A stretch of 64,000 nucleotides of DNA from Roridomyces roridus (GCA_029378245.1 JARKIF010000001.1:2976001-3040000); one strand, 5' to 3'; counted from the first letter of the stretch, positions 24,288 through 35,211 are shown. The notes: generated from the letters alone by a model not told the origin. A program made the numbers and translations.

Positions 24288-25514
24288 AGCGCCCTGCGTG
24301 CTGCAAGCCTACCACGGGTCACTCTCCGAGCATATTCGTGTGGCGGGCAGTGGTGAAGCTCGGCTGGAATGTGCCCGGGGTGAGCGCCGGATCCATTCGC
24401 TGAACTTGCCTCCTGGTCCCTCCTGATCCATTCGCTGACCTTTACCTCCTGGTCCATCCAACATCTTGCAGTAATCCTTCGGCGATGCTGACTCGGACAT
24501 GGCTAACGCCCATGTTGAGCGTGCTGCTGACTGCAGTTCAGAGGGAAGGAGAGGTGTGGAAGTACGATTTGGGATCCGATGAGTCAATTCAAGGTGCGTC
24601 ATCTGCACATCGCGAAAAACGAAAAGCTCATTAGCATCTTCTTCCACCAGGCTCATTCGAGTCCACAGAGCCCGCTCTCGTCATCAAATTCGTCTTTGGT
24701 CGCACTCGTCTCGTCCTCCCCCTCCTCCCCCTCTGCGCCGGCCCCATCAAGTTACATCCCAGTCTCTCGAGCTCCAGCCGCCGTACCTCATCGATCTCAT
24801 CCTTGAAGGCGATCCAGTAGTTGAAACGCAGGATACGCTTGAGGAGCGTGTGGTCCTTGCATGTCATTCAGCGGTGACTACGCCCTGAGTCGATCCCTCG
24901 CGTGTCGGTTCTTGCCTCTCTACTCCCGTCGAGTTTATCCTCGGCAAGGCCTGCGGTCTCTTGCTTAGAATGTTCTTTCTTGGCGCTCGAAGCGTGAGGC
25001 CTGTCTGTCGTCTGCACGCTCTTTGTATGGAAACGCAACGAACGGGCGATACGCCCTCCGTTTTACAAGACGAAGAAACACGCGACTACCGCGGGACGTC
25101 GGCGGAGGTCAAGGTCAAGGTGAAGGTGGTTTTTGGAGGAAGGATCTGGCTGAGTGGTCTCCGGAGGAACTGATTTGCGGGGGGCGAAGACGCGCTACGT
25201 ACCGCGCAAACGGGATATGTTCTAGCCAACGTCCTGTTCGGTGAGCAGATTCAGAAGTTCATATGCACGTTCCTCCGTCTTACTCTTGCGCTTGAAAGCT
25301 TGTGCTCAAGTCGTCCAGTCGGGCAAAACTCGAAAATGTTCTAGGGCGGCGCTGACCCCGGCGTTTGGCTCTCCATTGAAGTCCATTCTCTATACCTTCC
25401 CACTTATCTTCGCCTTCAGACTTGGTCCTCGTCCAGCCTTCCTTCATACATCAGTATTCTCGCGATTACAAAGTGAATGAATGATAGCGCAAAGGAAAGC
25501 GCCTCAAAGACTGA
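24288..25514. other. Unannotated DNA right of the duplication
   Basis: No gene is supported. Around 24385-24460 there is a short tandem repeat built on GATCCATTCGCTGA and CCTCCTGGTCC. A minus-strand frame at 24867-24631 contains a charged helical string (FKDEIDEVRRLELERL), but nothing around it supports a coding gene. Confidence 0.5.
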
Positions 25515-26571
25515 TCAAAATATCCAACCATCAGACCCCTTTTCTAATACACGAACACGGTCCTCCTTCCCAAAAAGACTCGTCCGTTGGACAGTAAACT
25601 CCCTCACAGCAGGCGCCAACTCTGTCGCTTTCGTCACAAAACTCTCTAAATCGACACCTCCCTCAAAATCCACCCATCCCAGAATCCCGACGCGTTCTAT
25701 AGTAGGAATCTTCTGCAGTAGATCTCTGAGCCAGTCTTGGACGGTATGAGGAACCTCAGTGCCAAGTCAATAATTTCTTTTGTGTATACAAGGTTTCGGA
25801 ATTAATACTCACATTCCTCGACATGGTAGTTCTGGAGCGACTAGCAGTGATGAAGAGACTCTCGAGCGCGGGCAACAGCACCTGCAGCTCCTCGCTCGTC
25901 CGGCTCCCAACAGCATGGAACGGAATCCGCAGATATTTTATCGGAACCGCGGTCAATCCCAGTGCCGAAATATCTGGCATGACGGAAGTTACGGTGGTGA
26001 CCGTGAGGTGGGAGACGGGATGTTTGGGGACTATGGTTTCCACCCACGACATTGGTCCCTCGAATTTTTGTAGGTGCGGGAAATGCCAGGCTCCAGAGGC
26101 GGTTTGTGATGATTCGACATATGAATGCGTGAGCCTGAGTTCCTCCAACTCTGTCTGCTCGCGCAGGAAGCCAACAAAGTCGTCGTCTGTATAGCACGAG
26201 CAGGAGAAGGAGCGTAGTTTGAATACACTTCGAGCGTCTCGGAGTATCTGCGAATAATGCCCGTCCACGTCCAGACGTAGTGTGCGTAGATTCTGCGTGA
26301 CGCACAGAGCGCCGCTGACGAACGGGAGGAGGAACAATCCATGGGTGGGGCTGTTTGTGTCGAGTTGAAGAGTCTTGACGCGGCGCGCGAGATCTGGGTT
26401 GGCGACTATCGAGTGGCACGCTTTCTTGATGTGTTTGAAGTCGATGTGCTCGTACATGCGGTCCAGGGCATGCTCGGAGAGATATTTGTTCGCGCGCGCG
26501 AGGCTTCCGAGATCGCGAAGCCGGACGAGAGGCAGGATTTCCAGGAGCACGTCAACGGGTATGTTGCTCAT
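25515..26571 (-). CDS. F-box/LRR-like protein
   Basis: Two exons (26571-25813 and 25754-25515) join in phase 0 for about 332 residues. Residues 1-40 (NIPVDVLLEILPLVRLRDL, then ARANKYL) fit a short F-box, which would dock the protein on Skp1 in an SCF ubiquitin ligase. The rest is irregular leucine-rich repeat sequence (LRTLRLDVDGHY, LEELRLTHSYV, LESLFITASRS), the likely substrate-recognition part. The intron donor is AAT|GTGAGT and the stop at 25515 follows a short second exon. The target is unknown. The F-box call rests on pattern and on how common this architecture is in agaricomycetes. Confidence 0.72.
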
Positions 26572-26679
26572 GGTGGTAGTGGGAGATTTGAAGCAGTGTT
26601 GTCGCGATGGTGTTCATCTCACGGTAGCATCAAAGCGGGAATTGCATTATTAACGGTAAAGGGACACGAAACATTCCAT

Positions 26680-27759
26680 TCAGGCTGATATGTAGTTCTA
26701 AGTCGAGAATTATAAGTATCCATGCGTGCAGCAGCTTCGAAAACACACACCTTCCCGCTGACTTTCTCGGTAAACTTGATGAGATTCTCGACAACATCGT
26801 CCGGACACTCATAGTGCAGTGCATGCCCGCGTCCTTCGAGCCAAATCATCTGGAAGTTCTTGAAATGGGGCTTCATAGCCTCCTCGATATTCTTCGCGCT
26901 GCCCATCCTGTGCCGGTCGAGCGTCCCCTGAATCATGAGCAGCGGCAGGCCCTGCTGCCCCGCCTCCCAGAGCTGATTCACATCCATGGTACGGCCGAGG
27001 CACAGAGCCATGATGTCGGGGCTCAAACTGTGGCCTCGGTGGAGACATTTTACAGCATAAGGCACCTGCTCGGGGTGTGCGAAGAGTCCATCGTTGAACA
27101 CCAGAGTAGCGGCTTGGTACGCTGGGATAGAGATACCCTCGTTGGCTGTCAATGCGCCTACCGCGGTGAGAAGTTTTGGAGGGGCAAGGTCGCCGAGAAT
27201 AGCGCCCGTAGCGGGGACACCGGAAAGATAGACAACGCCTGAGAGAGTTTCCGCCGGGAGGTGAGCAACGACGTCCGTAGCGACGGCAGCTGTGGAAACT
27301 ATTTTAGCACGAAGTGAGGGTATCAGGATTAGACTCACCGCCCATGCTCCTGCGTTTAGAGGTTAGGAGCAGAAAATAACACAAAATTGAACGGCGCACC
27401 ATCCGACAAGAACAGGTTTCTTGAGGCCAAAAGCGTCCATGACCGTTTTAAAGTCATCAGCAAACATCTTGGACTCGTACGCCTCGGGAGTGCTGGGCGT
27501 TCCACTGCGGCCATGGCCACGAGTGTCATACCGAACCTTGCAGCGTGTCAGGCGTCGAGTATTTTGGTTCCAGTTCACCACATACAATGTACAGTTTCTC
27601 GAGAAGCCTTTTGTCCGCGCACATGTCGTCGAATACCACGCCACTTAGGCTCAGACCAGAGAGGAGGACCACATGGGGGTTGCTGGGATTGCCTGTTGCC
27701 TCGGCGAACAAGATTGTCCCGTCTGTGGACTTGAGGTTTTTTACGCCGGATTGTAGCAT
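26680..27759 (-). CDS. Alpha/beta hydrolase-fold enzyme
   Basis: The start is at 27759 (MLQSGVKNLKSTDGTILFAE). The fold signatures come in order: HVVLLSGLSLSG (oxyanion-loop strand), VRYDTRGHGRSG, then VLVGWSMGA, the nucleophile elbow G-x-S-x-G. The acid region is near LLMIQGTLDRH and the catalytic His is in GRGHALHYECPDD. The elbow is built from three exons: GGATG ends one, an 11-base microexon (27339-27349) supplies the rest of Trp plus Ser, Met and Gly, and the next exon begins CTGCC. I end the gene at 26680 after a last intron (donor AAG|GTGTGT). Without that intron the frame runs to 26619. No signal peptide is seen, so it is probably intracellular. Substrate unknown. Confidence 0.82.
27339..27349 (-). 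other. 11-nt microexon carrying the catalytic Ser
   Basis: The minus-strand 11-mer GAGCATGGGCG sits between CGCAG (acceptor) and GTGAGT (donor). Including it restores both phase and the GWSMG elbow; skipping it loses the nucleophile and shifts frame. Confidence 0.8.
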
Positions 27760-27910
27760 CTGTGGAGGGAACTTGATGGCGTTCTGAGTTGGATCGTCGT
27801 GAATTTATAGGCCTGCACGGCGTTCCGAACGACCATTTGATGATGGGCGCTGGTCGGTGGGTGGCCCGGGCGCTAAAGAGCTTTTTCGGGGTCGTCGGTC
27901 CCGGTGCACC

Positions 27911-27935
27911 CAGTTTGTCAGCCTCTGACAAACTG
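27911..27935. repeat. Perfect 11-bp hairpin
   Basis: CAGTTTGTCAG and CTGACAAACTG flank a 3-base loop in the intergenic stretch upstream of the hydrolase. It is not followed by a T-run. Function unknown. Confidence 0.85.
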
Positions 27936-27970
27936 CCGACGAATGATGGGAAAAATAGGGGCAATTGCAT

Positions 27971-28012
27971 TAGGAGGTGAATCTGAATCCATAGGAGGTG
28001 AATCTGAATCCA
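27971..28012. repeat. Two tandem 21-bp repeats
   Basis: TAGGAGGTGAATCTGAATCC plus A occurs twice in direct succession. The inverted core GATTCACCTC follows at about 28024. The block sits in the 0.34 kb between the divergent hydrolase and low-complexity genes and may belong to either promoter. Confidence 0.85.
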
Positions 28013-28100
28013 CGGAGGCAATTTGATTCACCTCACTTCTTCTCTTCTACCGCATCTACTCTACCCTTGCTTTCATCCAAATCTTCATCTACATCCCCAA

Positions 28101-28879
28101 ATGCATTTTCAATTGTTCACTACTCCAGTCCCCGCCAGCCCCGAGACCACTAGAAGGCTGGCGCGCTTGGACTGCAAGATCCCAGACCACAGGCAGCCAA
28201 CGCTCGTAAGTCTGAGACCTCCCTACCGACCAGGCGCCTGACAGTCTTCCAGATGACGCGGTTACTTTCTCGCCCACCAGTAGGGCACCACCGCCGCGGA
28301 GGCATCCGTCCGACGGCGCCCGTAGCCCATCGGACCACAGCACTTGCCATTGGGTGCACACCAGCGACCGACCCCTCCTCCTCTTCGGCCCAGCGCCAGC
28401 ATCTCTCGCCCTCCTCAGAAACCAAAGCCGCACACCTCCACCCTGCCGCTGGCGCCAGGACTTCTTCACCCCTTCTCATCCCTTCATCCGCCTCCTCCTG
28501 CCGCACCCCCAAATCTCACATCTACGCCCACCGTCGGACGCCATCCCCCAGCGCCGTCGTCCTCACCCCACGCGAGCCGGCCTCGCACTTTGCCATTTCA
28601 CCTATCACCACCATTTCAGCTGCGGCGGGCACCGGATCGCCCAGAACGAGGGTCAAGAGACAGGGCGTGCCGCAATTCACGGATGCCGTCCAAGCCGCCC
28701 TCAGAGATGTTATTGCGAAAGACAAGGACGGCCAGGAGGAGCGCCTGCTAAGAGAGGTGCTCAACGGGCGTATGATGGGTGGAAGAGGCAAGGGCATTTA
28801 CCAGCGCGTGAGGATGATGCCGCGATCTGGGTCTCGCAAGACTCAAGGCGACGCCGACTGGATGGTCACACTGTTTTAA
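28101..28879 (+). CDS. Uncharacterised low-complexity protein
   Basis: Exon 1 (28101-28205, MHFQLFTTPVPASPETTRRL) and exon 2 (28253-28879) join in phase 0 over a 47-base intron (CTC|GTAAGT, CCAG|ATG), giving about 243 residues. The first two thirds are Ser/Pro/Ala/His-rich and probably disordered. The C-terminal third is more regular: QFTDAVQAALRDVIAKDKDG, LLREVLNGRMMGGRG, then a Gly/Arg/Lys-rich tail. No family is recognised. The composition would suit a nucleic-acid or chromatin-associated protein, but that is a guess. The two-exon phase agreement is the main support for a real gene. Confidence 0.5.
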
Positions 28880-29300
28880 TTGCTTCGTATTTTCTCTTTC
28901 TCTCTCTGGCGCACATAGGATCACGGACCTAAAAGTACATAGAAATCAGTAGAACAGGCGAACGGAATCGGCACTTAACTTACCATACATACTCGAATAG
29001 AATCATTTCATCATGTACTGTCGTCCTGACTTCCAGCTGAAGCAACAGGGAGTCAGTAATGCAGACGAAAGACTACGCAACAAGACGCACCGGCGGACAT
29101 GCCCGACCCGCAATGACCTAGGCTCTGCACGTCCAGTGAGGTGGCGCAGGGGTAGCATTTGAAAGCACGGACAGCAACGAGGTGTAGACGATGGCGCGGG
29201 AGAGAGGAATGGTAGAAGCACTGTCAAGCAGTGTCAAGAGCCCGAGGTCGCCAGACTTGCAGCTATCGTCTTGCGATTCCATCCCTGCGATTTCATGCGG
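28880..29300. other. Intergenic, nothing seen
   Basis: No coding, RNA or repeat signal found between the low-complexity gene and the F-box remnants. Confidence 0.5.
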
Positions 29301-29735
29301 TCATCTCCTCGGCCGCACAAGTTTGCGCAAAACTGATTCACAAGTCCTGCAATCATCCCAGAAATTCGTCGCCAGAGGAGGGTGAGGAGATGTGAGCCGT
29401 AAACTGGCAGCCGCGAAGCAGGAGAGGATGGATATGGGGAAGATGTCGTCGATATACAGGACCAAGTTGGAAGTATTCTCATCTGGACTGGATTGAAAGT
29501 TAGCTGCCGTCGACGGGGAGCAGCGAAGGCACACGCACCAGATTAACCGAGATCCTGGCAATGTCCCAACGCACTTCAGTCTTCTCAGCCTGCGGGCAAG
29601 AACGTCCAAAGGCGAAGAAATCTCCAAGTTTTCAAGGATGGTAGCAACGGATGTCGGCCGAGGAAAGCACGTATGGGTCGCTGTCCCTGTGGGCGCGCAC
29701 GCCAGCCATGGATCGGATGAGACGTCGCCGGGGGA
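29301..29735 (-). pseudogene. F-box/LRR C-terminal fragment
   Basis: About 29500-29660 is a diverged copy of about 30180-30340; both contain GCAATGTCCCAACGCAC and CCGTCGACGGGGA. On the minus strand this copy reads TSVATILENLEISSPLDVL, matching SWATILQNLRFALDV of the other copy, the style of strand-helix repeat found at the end of agaricomycete F-box proteins. It is cut at its 5' side by the MITE at 29736 and has no start or F-box. It is probably the remnant of a tandemly duplicated gene. Confidence 0.55.
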
Positions 29736-30078
29736 CATCAGACTTTTGACATGAAACTTGTGAGCTTGTACAAGCTCATTCAAGCTCACAAGCTTCTGCC
29801 AAATCGCCGCAAGCTCACAAGCTCACAAGCCAGGTCCTGAAATCCACAAGGTCTGCCGTTCGACTCCTGGAAAGTGCAAATTTTTATTCATTCTTGGCCG
29901 CTCCTGCATTTACCTTTGTGCTCAGTGGACTCAAGGGCTGTCCTGCTGTTTAAAGAATTATTTCCGAGCTCAAATTTGGTGCTCTCAGATGCATTGTTCA
30001 TTGGAATCGAGCTTGCGAGCTTGTGCGGCAAGCTGCCAAGCCCCACAAGTCCACAAGATGATTGTCAAAACACTGATG
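29736..30078. mobile_element. 343-bp MITE-like element, copy 1
   Basis: A second copy of identical length lies at 51873-52215 with only scattered differences. The ends are imperfect terminal inverted repeats: CATCAGACTTTTGACA at the left, and the reverse complement of the right end reads CATCAGTGTTTTGACA. Each copy is flanked by a 2-base duplication, GA here. The interior is non-coding and rich in AGCTCACAAGCTCACAAG-type strings that can fold. This fits a non-autonomous DNA transposon (MITE). No transposase is present in the window. Confidence 0.82.
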
Positions 30079-30167
30079 GACTCGGAGGTGGCGGAGGATT
30101 CGATGATGACGCCTCTTCGCGATGCAGGAGGAGGAGGGACGAAAGACAATTCATCATTCATCTGTCT

Positions 30168-31797
30168 TCAAGCTGAGTTGAGATTCGGGTTAGCTACCGT
30201 CGACGGGGAAGAAGAGAAGACACGCACCAGATACACCGATATCTTGGCAATGTCCCAACGCACTCCATGCAGTCTTCTTGGTCTGTCGGTCGGGACGTCC
30301 AACGCAAATCTCAAGTTTTGAAGGATGGTGGCCCAGGAAGGCACGTATGAGTCCCTGTCTCCGCGGACTTGTAGGCTGCTGGTGAGAAAGAGGTCGTCGG
30401 TTTTCGTCGTCGTCGAGGAGAATGACGGAGAGTCGAATAACGACACCCATTCGAGGGTGGCACCATGCTTGTTATGCTCCACAGTCATTGGATACGGGCC
30501 CAGACAGGTACATGGTCGGCTGGCGATTGGTTCACGACAAAAGAGACGCGTAAACATCTGCTACGCGGTGGATTGCCAGCTAATGTAGTGATGGACGAAA
30601 GAAAAGAGAAGGGAATCATTCCGCGCTCAAGTGGGCCTGCTTCAGTGGACGGTAGATCTAGAACAATTATTATGAGTGCCTAACATTGATGGGCTAAACT
30701 ACTGCGCGACTCGACCCGACATTCCTTCAAATCATCCATATCTCGCTCCGCAACCGCGAGAAAGCGAGCACACCACCGTGTCACCACGGCGGCTGCTCAT
30801 CGGGAGCTTATTCATCACTGTCTGCTCCTGCAGCGGCGAGAAACATAGAAGGACGAATCGCTGGGTGGTAGCGAACTGCGAGCTTGTGAAGATATGGTCG
30901 AGGCCGTCCCAATCATAGTCCTCTGTCCACGACGGGCAGAGCTGCAGGTCCCAGAATACGGACGTGTGGGTGGGCCGTATCAAGTGAGTGGTAAAGAGAT
31001 TGGCGGTATGAGGGGGAAGCGGACGACGAAGAAACTCGTAGCGAGTGTTGTCGTCACGACGCATTGTTGAGTGGACAGCGAGTCGATGCTTCACGGATAT
31101 ACTGTGGACTGAAGGATGTCAAGACAGGAGAGGGGCGGTATAATAATGCGGCTCACCTAGACTACTAAAGCCTTGAGCATTATCGGGGCCGATTTCCAAG
31201 TGATCAAGTGATATTTTGGCCAGGAATGCGAGTATTCGAGCGCCGGAGCTCGTAGGGCAGAGAGTTATACCCACATGGTGCAGGTCAGGAAGTTCATGGC
31301 ACCCGAGCCAGTCGAGAACTGACTCTGGATGGAGGCAAGAGATGTAGAATTGGCGAAGACAAGGGAAGCATTCTCCGGTGGCTGGTCTTTCGCCAGTTTC
31401 ACGCCACCTCACGTCCACCAGAGCAATCTTCTCCAAGCTCGGCAACAACGCCATGAGTTGCGCAAGGCCGTGAAAAGTCCGGAACTCGATGCCGTGAAGA
31501 CAGAGCCGGGTAAGGGATGTGAAGGAGGACAAGTCGGCTGGCTTGTAGTATCGTGATTCATAGGATGCTAATTTGAGAGTCAAGGAATGAGCTCCAGGCC
31601 CGAAAACCCGGAGACGCTTCATAAATCGGTGAAGAGAGGAGTGGCCCTCGACATGTATGTCGGAAGAGATGGGTGCGGCTGCGAGGAACCCATCCCTTAG
31701 CCACCAGGATGCAGTTCCGTAGAGTAGAGGTGTCTGACGCAAGTTGGTCGAGTATGGCGTCCACGACTTCTGGTGGTATTTCGGGCGTAACTCCCAT
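30168..31797 (-). pseudogene. F-box/LRR gene, frameshifted
   Basis: The start is at 31797: MGVTPEIPPEVVDAILDQL, then RNCILVAKGWVPRSRTHLF, a textbook agaricomycete F-box. Straight after the F-box the homologous reading jumps frame near 31665 (SSDIHVEGHSSLHRF, then AHSLTLKLASYES). The LRR-like part then stays open to 31119 (LTRLCLHGIEFRTF, LPSLEKIALVDVRW) and, past an intron near 31.1 kb, continues with DYDWDGLDHIFTSSQF before the tail copy at 30.2-30.4 kb. The one-base or two-base lesion right after the F-box is the main reason for calling it broken. Confidence 0.6.
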
Positions 31798-32280
31798 GGC
31801 GAGAGTCGACGGTGGTGGTCGGGATCAAGATTGTGACGCGGCTGACTCTTCACTACACCACTTCTTTCGTGAGGCTTGCCGCTCTCCGCCACGCGTCGCG
31901 ATGCACCTCCGAGGCCTGTCCGTACTTACATGGCCACTCAGAGTCGCCAAAGATTTTCAGCGCGACGTTGAAGCGCAGAAAACTTGACTTCTTCCTGTAA
32001 GGCCGACGACTTTCAAGTTTTTCGTGCACTCATTTCGAATTCGTCTTCTCAGGCTAGGATTCTGAGGGAACCTATCCCGGCTGGGCGCGTAATGGAAATG
32101 CAGACTTGTACCCCATCGGCCCTGGCGTTAGGTGTCTGCTCACATTTGTGGTCTTTCTAAATTCTGGGCAACAAATCTCGACATTCTACGCAGTTTCGGC
32201 GCTCGGTTCGACGAGCCCAAGGCTCGTCTCGCTGTCTTGAAGCTGGTCAGGAACTTTGAAAATGAGACGTCTAAAGGAAT
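31798..32280. other. Intergenic, nothing seen
   Basis: Upstream region of the F-box pseudogene and downstream region of the Pro-rich gene. No further feature supported. Confidence 0.5.
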
Positions 32281-33330
32281 CTACTCACTACCTTCCACCT
32301 TCTCGAACTCTTCAAGAGCCTTCGAAATCCTCTCAACCCCAGCTTCAAATAAATCGAACTTGCTCATCAACGTCTCTTTCCCGGTCGCAGTATCCTCTTC
32401 CCCCTCAGCCCCGGTATTCGAAACCACACCCAGCATTCTCTCCAACTCCTCGAGCCGCCTGAGTTGAACCTCTCTCGAAGCCTTGATAACGTTGCCGATT
32501 TCAGCTTCGTATTCTCCGGCCTCCTTGCGCGTGCTGGATACTTCAGCCGCGAGACGGTCTATTTTTTCTTGCAGACGGTTGGTGTCCGCGTCAATCTGTC
32601 TTTAGTACGGCTCGAGGACTCCGTGCATTGAGTCGCGGAAGCTCGCAACTAGCACGTCTGCGTTACTCATGGGAGGAGGCCCGTGAGGGGTGAGCGCGTG
32701 AGGAGGGGCGGCGCGGAATCGGGGAGCTTGCAATTGAATCGGTGGAGAAAGAGGTCGGGTGTAATTTCCCGTAGATTCGGGAACTTGCACTTGAATTTGG
32801 GGAGGAAGAGGAGCGGAATAAGGCAAATTGGGTGGCCGCCGCGCGTGTGGAGGCCGATAGTCCGCGTAATTCCAGTTATCCTGCGGCGTGGACGGAACGG
32901 TCCGAGGATGCCTCCTCTGGAGTTCGTGCATGGGCAATTGGGGATGGGATGTACCATCCGGGTAGAATGGCACGTAAGCTGGCTGTGGTGGTGCATGGGC
33001 GTAGCTATAGTTCAGTGGGCGCGAAGGAGGTGGCATGGGTGCAGGTGGTCCGGACTGCCCAGGTCCGTACAGCTGCACAGCGTTGGACGGCGGGTAACGC
33101 GATATGTACGAGTTCGAATACCCGTAAGGTGCTGAAAGACGGTCTCCCATCATGCCAGGTGGACTGGGAATCCAAGTGGAATGGCGGTGAAAAGGCGCCA
33201 GAACAACCCAAACAAAGGACTGTGGCACGAGGCAACGCCACCGTGAAGCGTTTGTTCAACCAAACCTTTATATAATTTGCAACTCTCGAGCCAAGCCTCG
33301 TTGATGATTTTCGAGGTGAAAGTTGAGAGC
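32281..33330 (-). pseudogene. Pro-rich/coiled-coil tail, related to the WOPR gene at 35.5 kb
   Basis: Minus-strand frames give a faint WOPR-like piece (LYKGLVEQTLHGG, about 33270), an intron-like block, then a Pro/Tyr/Gln-rich region (SAPYGYSNSYISRYPP, 33.15 kb to 32.6 kb) of the kind that follows the WOPR domain in Gti1/Pac2 proteins. An in-frame TAA at 32602-32604 ends it. The same frame reopens at once into a charged coiled coil (RQIDADTNRLQEKIDRL, LRRLEELERMLG) that stops at 32281. The 33150-33250 block is a copy of 35265-35370. Either a nonsense mutation split the gene, or a small unseen intron removes the TAA. Confidence 0.45.
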
Positions 33331-34235
33331 AAAGAGCATTACAATCCCATAGTTCAGTTGTAATAGCGCAGATCTCTTTGCTGGGGACGCAACACGATCG
33401 ATCCTGTTTCATTCCACGTGATCGTCGCCAACTTTGTTTCGAACCCAATTCGAACCACCATGATGTCGAAATTCCGACCAAGTTCTCGTTTCGAGTGCTC
33501 TGCTACCTCGGCTGTATTCAGCGCGAAGATTCTCGATTCCTGTGGTCCGCCGCTCAACACCAAGGCTTTCCTCTGCGTTTCAGAGACGATCTTTGTTTCA
33601 GGCTTGGTTCTGGTTCTTCTCATGGCAGCATATGCATTCCAAGTTCTTCCGACGACGCGAAGAAGGGAGCACACTGTCCTTCTGTGACTCGATGCCAAAC
33701 GCTGGGGGCCGAAATGAGGTCGCTCCTGTACAGAGATTCAATTCCCTTTCAGAGTTGATCTCTTCCCTCTTTTCTCCAGGCCCACGCGGACTCCCTCTGA
33801 TGGAATATGTCCATTGTCAAGTTGACTAGTGGACTACTGGTCCCTTTTACTTGAGCGTCGAGGTCTGTAAAAAAGACTCGGACTACGCCGGACCCCGCCA
33901 TTCGCAAAGCATTGTTGCAGTCATCCAACTGTAACATATCCTGGTCCCGGATCCGCACGGGGACACCTGTTTGCCCTTCGAATTCTTTTCTGATACTCCT
34001 GGTAATTATAACCTTACCGAACCGCAGTGCATCCGTCTGACTACGCCATGTCGTTTACTCTCCACTCTTTGTCTTTGAGTTTTGGCTCCCTTTTCACAAT
34101 GATGAGCTGGATACGAAGAGCCGGTTTTCATGATACCCTGGTCCGCACGGGACACCTGTTCGCCCTTTCTTCTGATACTCAATTCATCTGGACGTCTACA
34201 TCGCTATGATTAGCGTCAGTCTCTGGTTGAAAACC
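33331..34235. other. Intergenic, nothing seen
   Basis: No consistent gene. Two copies of a string around GGTCCCGGATCCGCACGG / GGTCCGCACGG, each followed by GACACCTGTT (about 33943 and 34140), suggest small local duplications. Confidence 0.45.
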
Positions 34236-34242
34236 TATAAAT
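34236..34242 (+). promoter_or_regulatory. TATA box of the secreted-protein pseudogene
   Basis: TATAAAT lies 55-60 bases before the ATG at 34297, with a pyrimidine-rich stretch between them, as in many strongly expressed agaricomycete genes for secreted proteins. Confidence 0.5.
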
Positions 34243-34296
34243 CCACGCCCTTCTGAACAATCTTCAGTGACACTCCCTCCTCAGAGTTACATCGAC

Positions 34297-35017
34297 ATGA
34301 AGTTTATCCTCGCTCTTAGCGCTGCCCTCATTTCTGCCATCACGGTCGCTGGCGCCGCCGCTCCCGCACCAGATGTTCCCGGCTTCATCAACATCAACGA
34401 CTTTTAAGGCAAGGGTCTCAACCTCGTCAACGACGCTCCTCCTGGTGAAGACACCGCCGTCACCGGGCTTCCCGTCAGCTTTTCAACCCAACTGAACCAA
34501 GAGGTAGGCTGTAGTGCATCCTGAATACAGCTCCGGAATTAAGCCGTATTTTTCTCTAGTGGTCCCTCATTGCCCAAGGATCCAACTTCATCATCGCCAA
34601 TGCCCTGAACTCGACTCTGAAGCTGTCGTACCCGACGGCGCCGTTCGGCGGCAACCCTCATTTCGCTGGTCTCATCGTGTCGGAACATTTTCCTGCCACC
34701 TTTTCTCTTCAAACTGTTAGCGGCAACGGCGTTCGGTACGGGCTTTCCTACGCGAGCTGAATATGAATCCCGCGCTGATAAATATGGAGTAGAATTGTCG
34801 AGGTTACGAGCGGACACACTCTGACGTCCTGGGCAACCGCAGGAAATTCGGCTCAGTCGCCGGTTCGTTACAGCTCGATTGAAAGGGGTCCCGGATGAAT
34901 GCTCACATGTTCTTTGAACAGGTCAACTTGTATCCCATTTCGACGAGTTTGCAATCGCAGCAGACTTGGACTCTTGTCGCATCCTGTCAGTTCTTACCAT
35001 TTTGTCACCCGATTTGA
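34297..35017 (+). pseudogene. Secreted beta-trefoil-like protein, nonsense-mutated
   Basis: The ATG at 34297 opens a clear signal peptide (MKFILALSAALISAITVAGA). After FININDF there is an in-frame TAA (34405-34407). Beyond it the same frame continues without break (GKGLNLVNDAPPG, FSTQLNQE) to a donor, and later exons carry WSLIAQGSNFIIANAL, SLQTVSGNGV, EVTSGHTLTSW and QQTWTLVAS. The repeated Q-x-W-like motifs and length suggest a ricin-B-type beta-trefoil lectin fold; that is an inference. All introns have good GT-AG borders, so the single nonsense codon is the only obvious lesion and the loss may be recent. Confidence 0.62.
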
Positions 35018-35211
35018 TGCTGAAATCCGTTTCCTAGCGTGAATCAAACGAACGAATATTTAATGCAGTCCCATAGCGTCTAGCCGGTCTTTTTTCTTCT
35101 CAATTTGTGTACTTTCTAATCTGTTGTCTCAATGTCTGGTTTTGGTCTGGTTCCTCCAAGTTTGACGGAATATACTTGTGTGTTTGAACATGGCACGTGA
35201 TCCCACTCGTC

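Noticed and set aside
24631..24867. Charged helical frame (FKDEIDEVRRLELERL) as a gene
   Set aside because: Too short, with no neighbouring exons and low-complexity Arg-rich continuation. Not enough to support a gene.
29850..29885. GTTCGACTCC followed by a T-run inside the MITE, resembling a Pol III B box and terminator
   Set aside because: The flanking bases do not form a T-stem and no A box is found at the right distance. The terminal inverted repeats fit a MITE better than a tRNA-derived SINE.
34297..35017. Calling the beta-trefoil gene a toxin
   Set aside because: Only a lectin-like fold is suggested. No catalytic toxin domain is present and the gene is nonsense-mutated.
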